A stretch of DNA of 64,000 nt, from the NCBI RefSeq assembly GCF_019740335.1, contig NZ_JAHXZS010000005.1:62001-126000 (forward strand), written 5' to 3'. Below are positions 63,393-64,000 of this stretch, in pieces. The stretch's first letter is position 1, and each line of letters opens with the position of its first letter. The notes beneath the pieces are model-generated. The model ran no database searches and had not been told where the DNA came from. It saw nothing but the letters and a program-made list of their open reading frames with translations. Both the position numbers and the translations under genes were made by a program. Source of the DNA: Alteraquisediminimonas sediminicola (lineage in GTDB: Bacteria; Pseudomonadota; Alphaproteobacteria; Sphingomonadales; Sphingomonadaceae).

Positions 63393-64000
63393 TATTCAGC
63401 GGCCTCCCCAGCCGGCGGCATATTGTGGCCAAGCAGACGGAGCACATCCGCCGCGCATTCAACGACATTGGAGCCGGGGCCATAAATGCCCTGCACCCCA
63501 GCATCGCGCAGATAATCATAATCCTGCGGCGGGATCACGCCGCCGGCGATCACCTTGATATCACCGCGCCCCTTTTCCTTGAGCAGGTTGATCAGTTCCG
63601 GGATCAACGTCTTGTGACCAGCGGCCAAAGACGATGCACCGACGACATCGACACCCGACTCCAGCGCCAGCACGACGGTTTCTTCCGGCGTCTGGAACAG
63701 CGGACCGGAAACAATGTCAAAGCCCATATCGCCAAAGGCGGAGGCGATGACATTGGCGCCGCGATCATGGCCATCCTGACCCATTTTGGCGACCATCACC
63801 TTGGGCGCGCGACCCATGCGGCGCTTCACGGCTTCCACGCCGTCGAGCACCTGCTGCCAACGGGTATCGCCCGTATAAGGCGCGGCATAGACACCCTTCA
63901 CCGGGGTCGGGGTGGTGCCATAACGACCGAACACATCTTCCATCGCCAGCGAAATTTCACCGAGCGTGGCGCGTTCGCGGGCGGCATCGACCGCCAATGC
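63392..64000 (-). CDS. scpA: Methylmalonyl-CoA mutase, C-terminal part (truncated by window edge)
   Basis: The frame is open to the right edge, so only about 202 C-terminal residues are visible. They hold the end of the TIM barrel (LAVDAARERATLGEISLAM) and the cobalamin-binding domain: KMGQDGHDRGANVIASAFGDMGF with the DxHxxG axial-ligand motif (His), VGASSLAAGH and IAGGVIPPQDYD. The enzyme rearranges methylmalonyl-CoA to succinyl-CoA. Its stop overlaps the pccA start by one base (TAATG). Confidence 0.95.
   Translation of the reverse strand, partial: ALAVDAARERATLGEISLAMEDVFGRYGTTPTPVKGVYAAPYTGDTRWQQVLDGVEAVKRRMGRAPKVMVAKMGQDGHDRGANVIASAFGDMGFDIVSGPLFQTPEETVVLALESGVDVVGASSLAAGHKTLIPELINLLKEKGRGDIKVIAGGVIPPQDYDYLRDAGVQGIYGPGSNVVECAADVLRLLGHNMPPAGEAAE

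Overview
The window is about 64 kb of GC-rich DNA, densely packed with housekeeping genes from an alphaproteobacterium, most likely a member of the Sphingomonadales. The basis is the gene neighbourhoods (purD/xseA/DUF2093, a LysR-linked valine operon, pnp-rpsO-truB), the TonB receptor and PepSY pair, DUF1192 upstream of clpA, and dispersed short palindromic repeats (core ATTCCCGCGAAGGCGGGAAT) of a kind I associate with sphingomonad genomes. The species cannot be named from sequence alone. I saw no rRNA, tRNA, prophage, insertion sequence or CRISPR array.

Layout. 1-10.3 kb: end of a glutathione transferase gene, the head-to-head purD/xseA pair, DUF2093, an M23 peptidase, a secreted nuclease, the deazapurine genes queE-queC, hisN, glnE and a peroxiredoxin. 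10.7-16.2 kb: a second M23 peptidase, sppA, a GNAT acetyltransferase, a PA0069-type radical SAM protein and a LysR regulator. 16.4-21.9 kb: a valine-degradation cluster (aldehyde dehydrogenase, isobutyryl-CoA dehydrogenase, 3-hydroxyisobutyryl-CoA hydrolase, enoyl-CoA hydratase, mmsB). 22-30 kb: a PhnA-domain protein, the first palindromic repeat, an outer-membrane/adaptor efflux pair, a shortened comM, a secreted M2 peptidase, an alpha/beta hydrolase and an Rrf2 regulator. 30-40.4 kb: mscL, ubiG, a PepSY/TonB/DUF2946 metal-uptake group, a ParA-type ATPase, a glycosyltransferase, murA, a cation exporter and pdxH. 40.4-48.6 kb: a DnaJ-type chaperone, a YihY membrane protein, fabI, aroC, secG, a 733-bp gene-free region, dnaA, apt, mtnN and a GntR regulator. 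48.7-64 kb: a membrane glycosyltransferase, murI, a quinone oxidoreductase, DUF1192, clpA, a cyclophilin, pnp, rpsO, truB, a site-2-type protease, a TPR protein, the propionyl-CoA carboxylase alpha chain and the 3' part of methylmalonyl-CoA mutase.

How the genes fit together. The valine cluster at 16-22 kb and the propionyl/methylmalonyl-CoA genes at the right edge form one catabolic route to succinyl-CoA. The position expected for methylmalonate-semialdehyde dehydrogenase (mmsA) is held by an AdhE/SauS-like CoA-acylating aldehyde dehydrogenase, which is the most interesting feature here. apt and mtnN are coupled, linking adenine release to its salvage. Many gene pairs overlap by 1 to 4 bases, so translation is tightly coupled.

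Other points worth a second look are an apparent in-frame deletion near the end of comM, three ~104-bp REPIN-like elements, an efflux adaptor and outer-membrane pair with no pump, two regulators that appear to be read from leaderless mRNAs, and a structured pnp leader.
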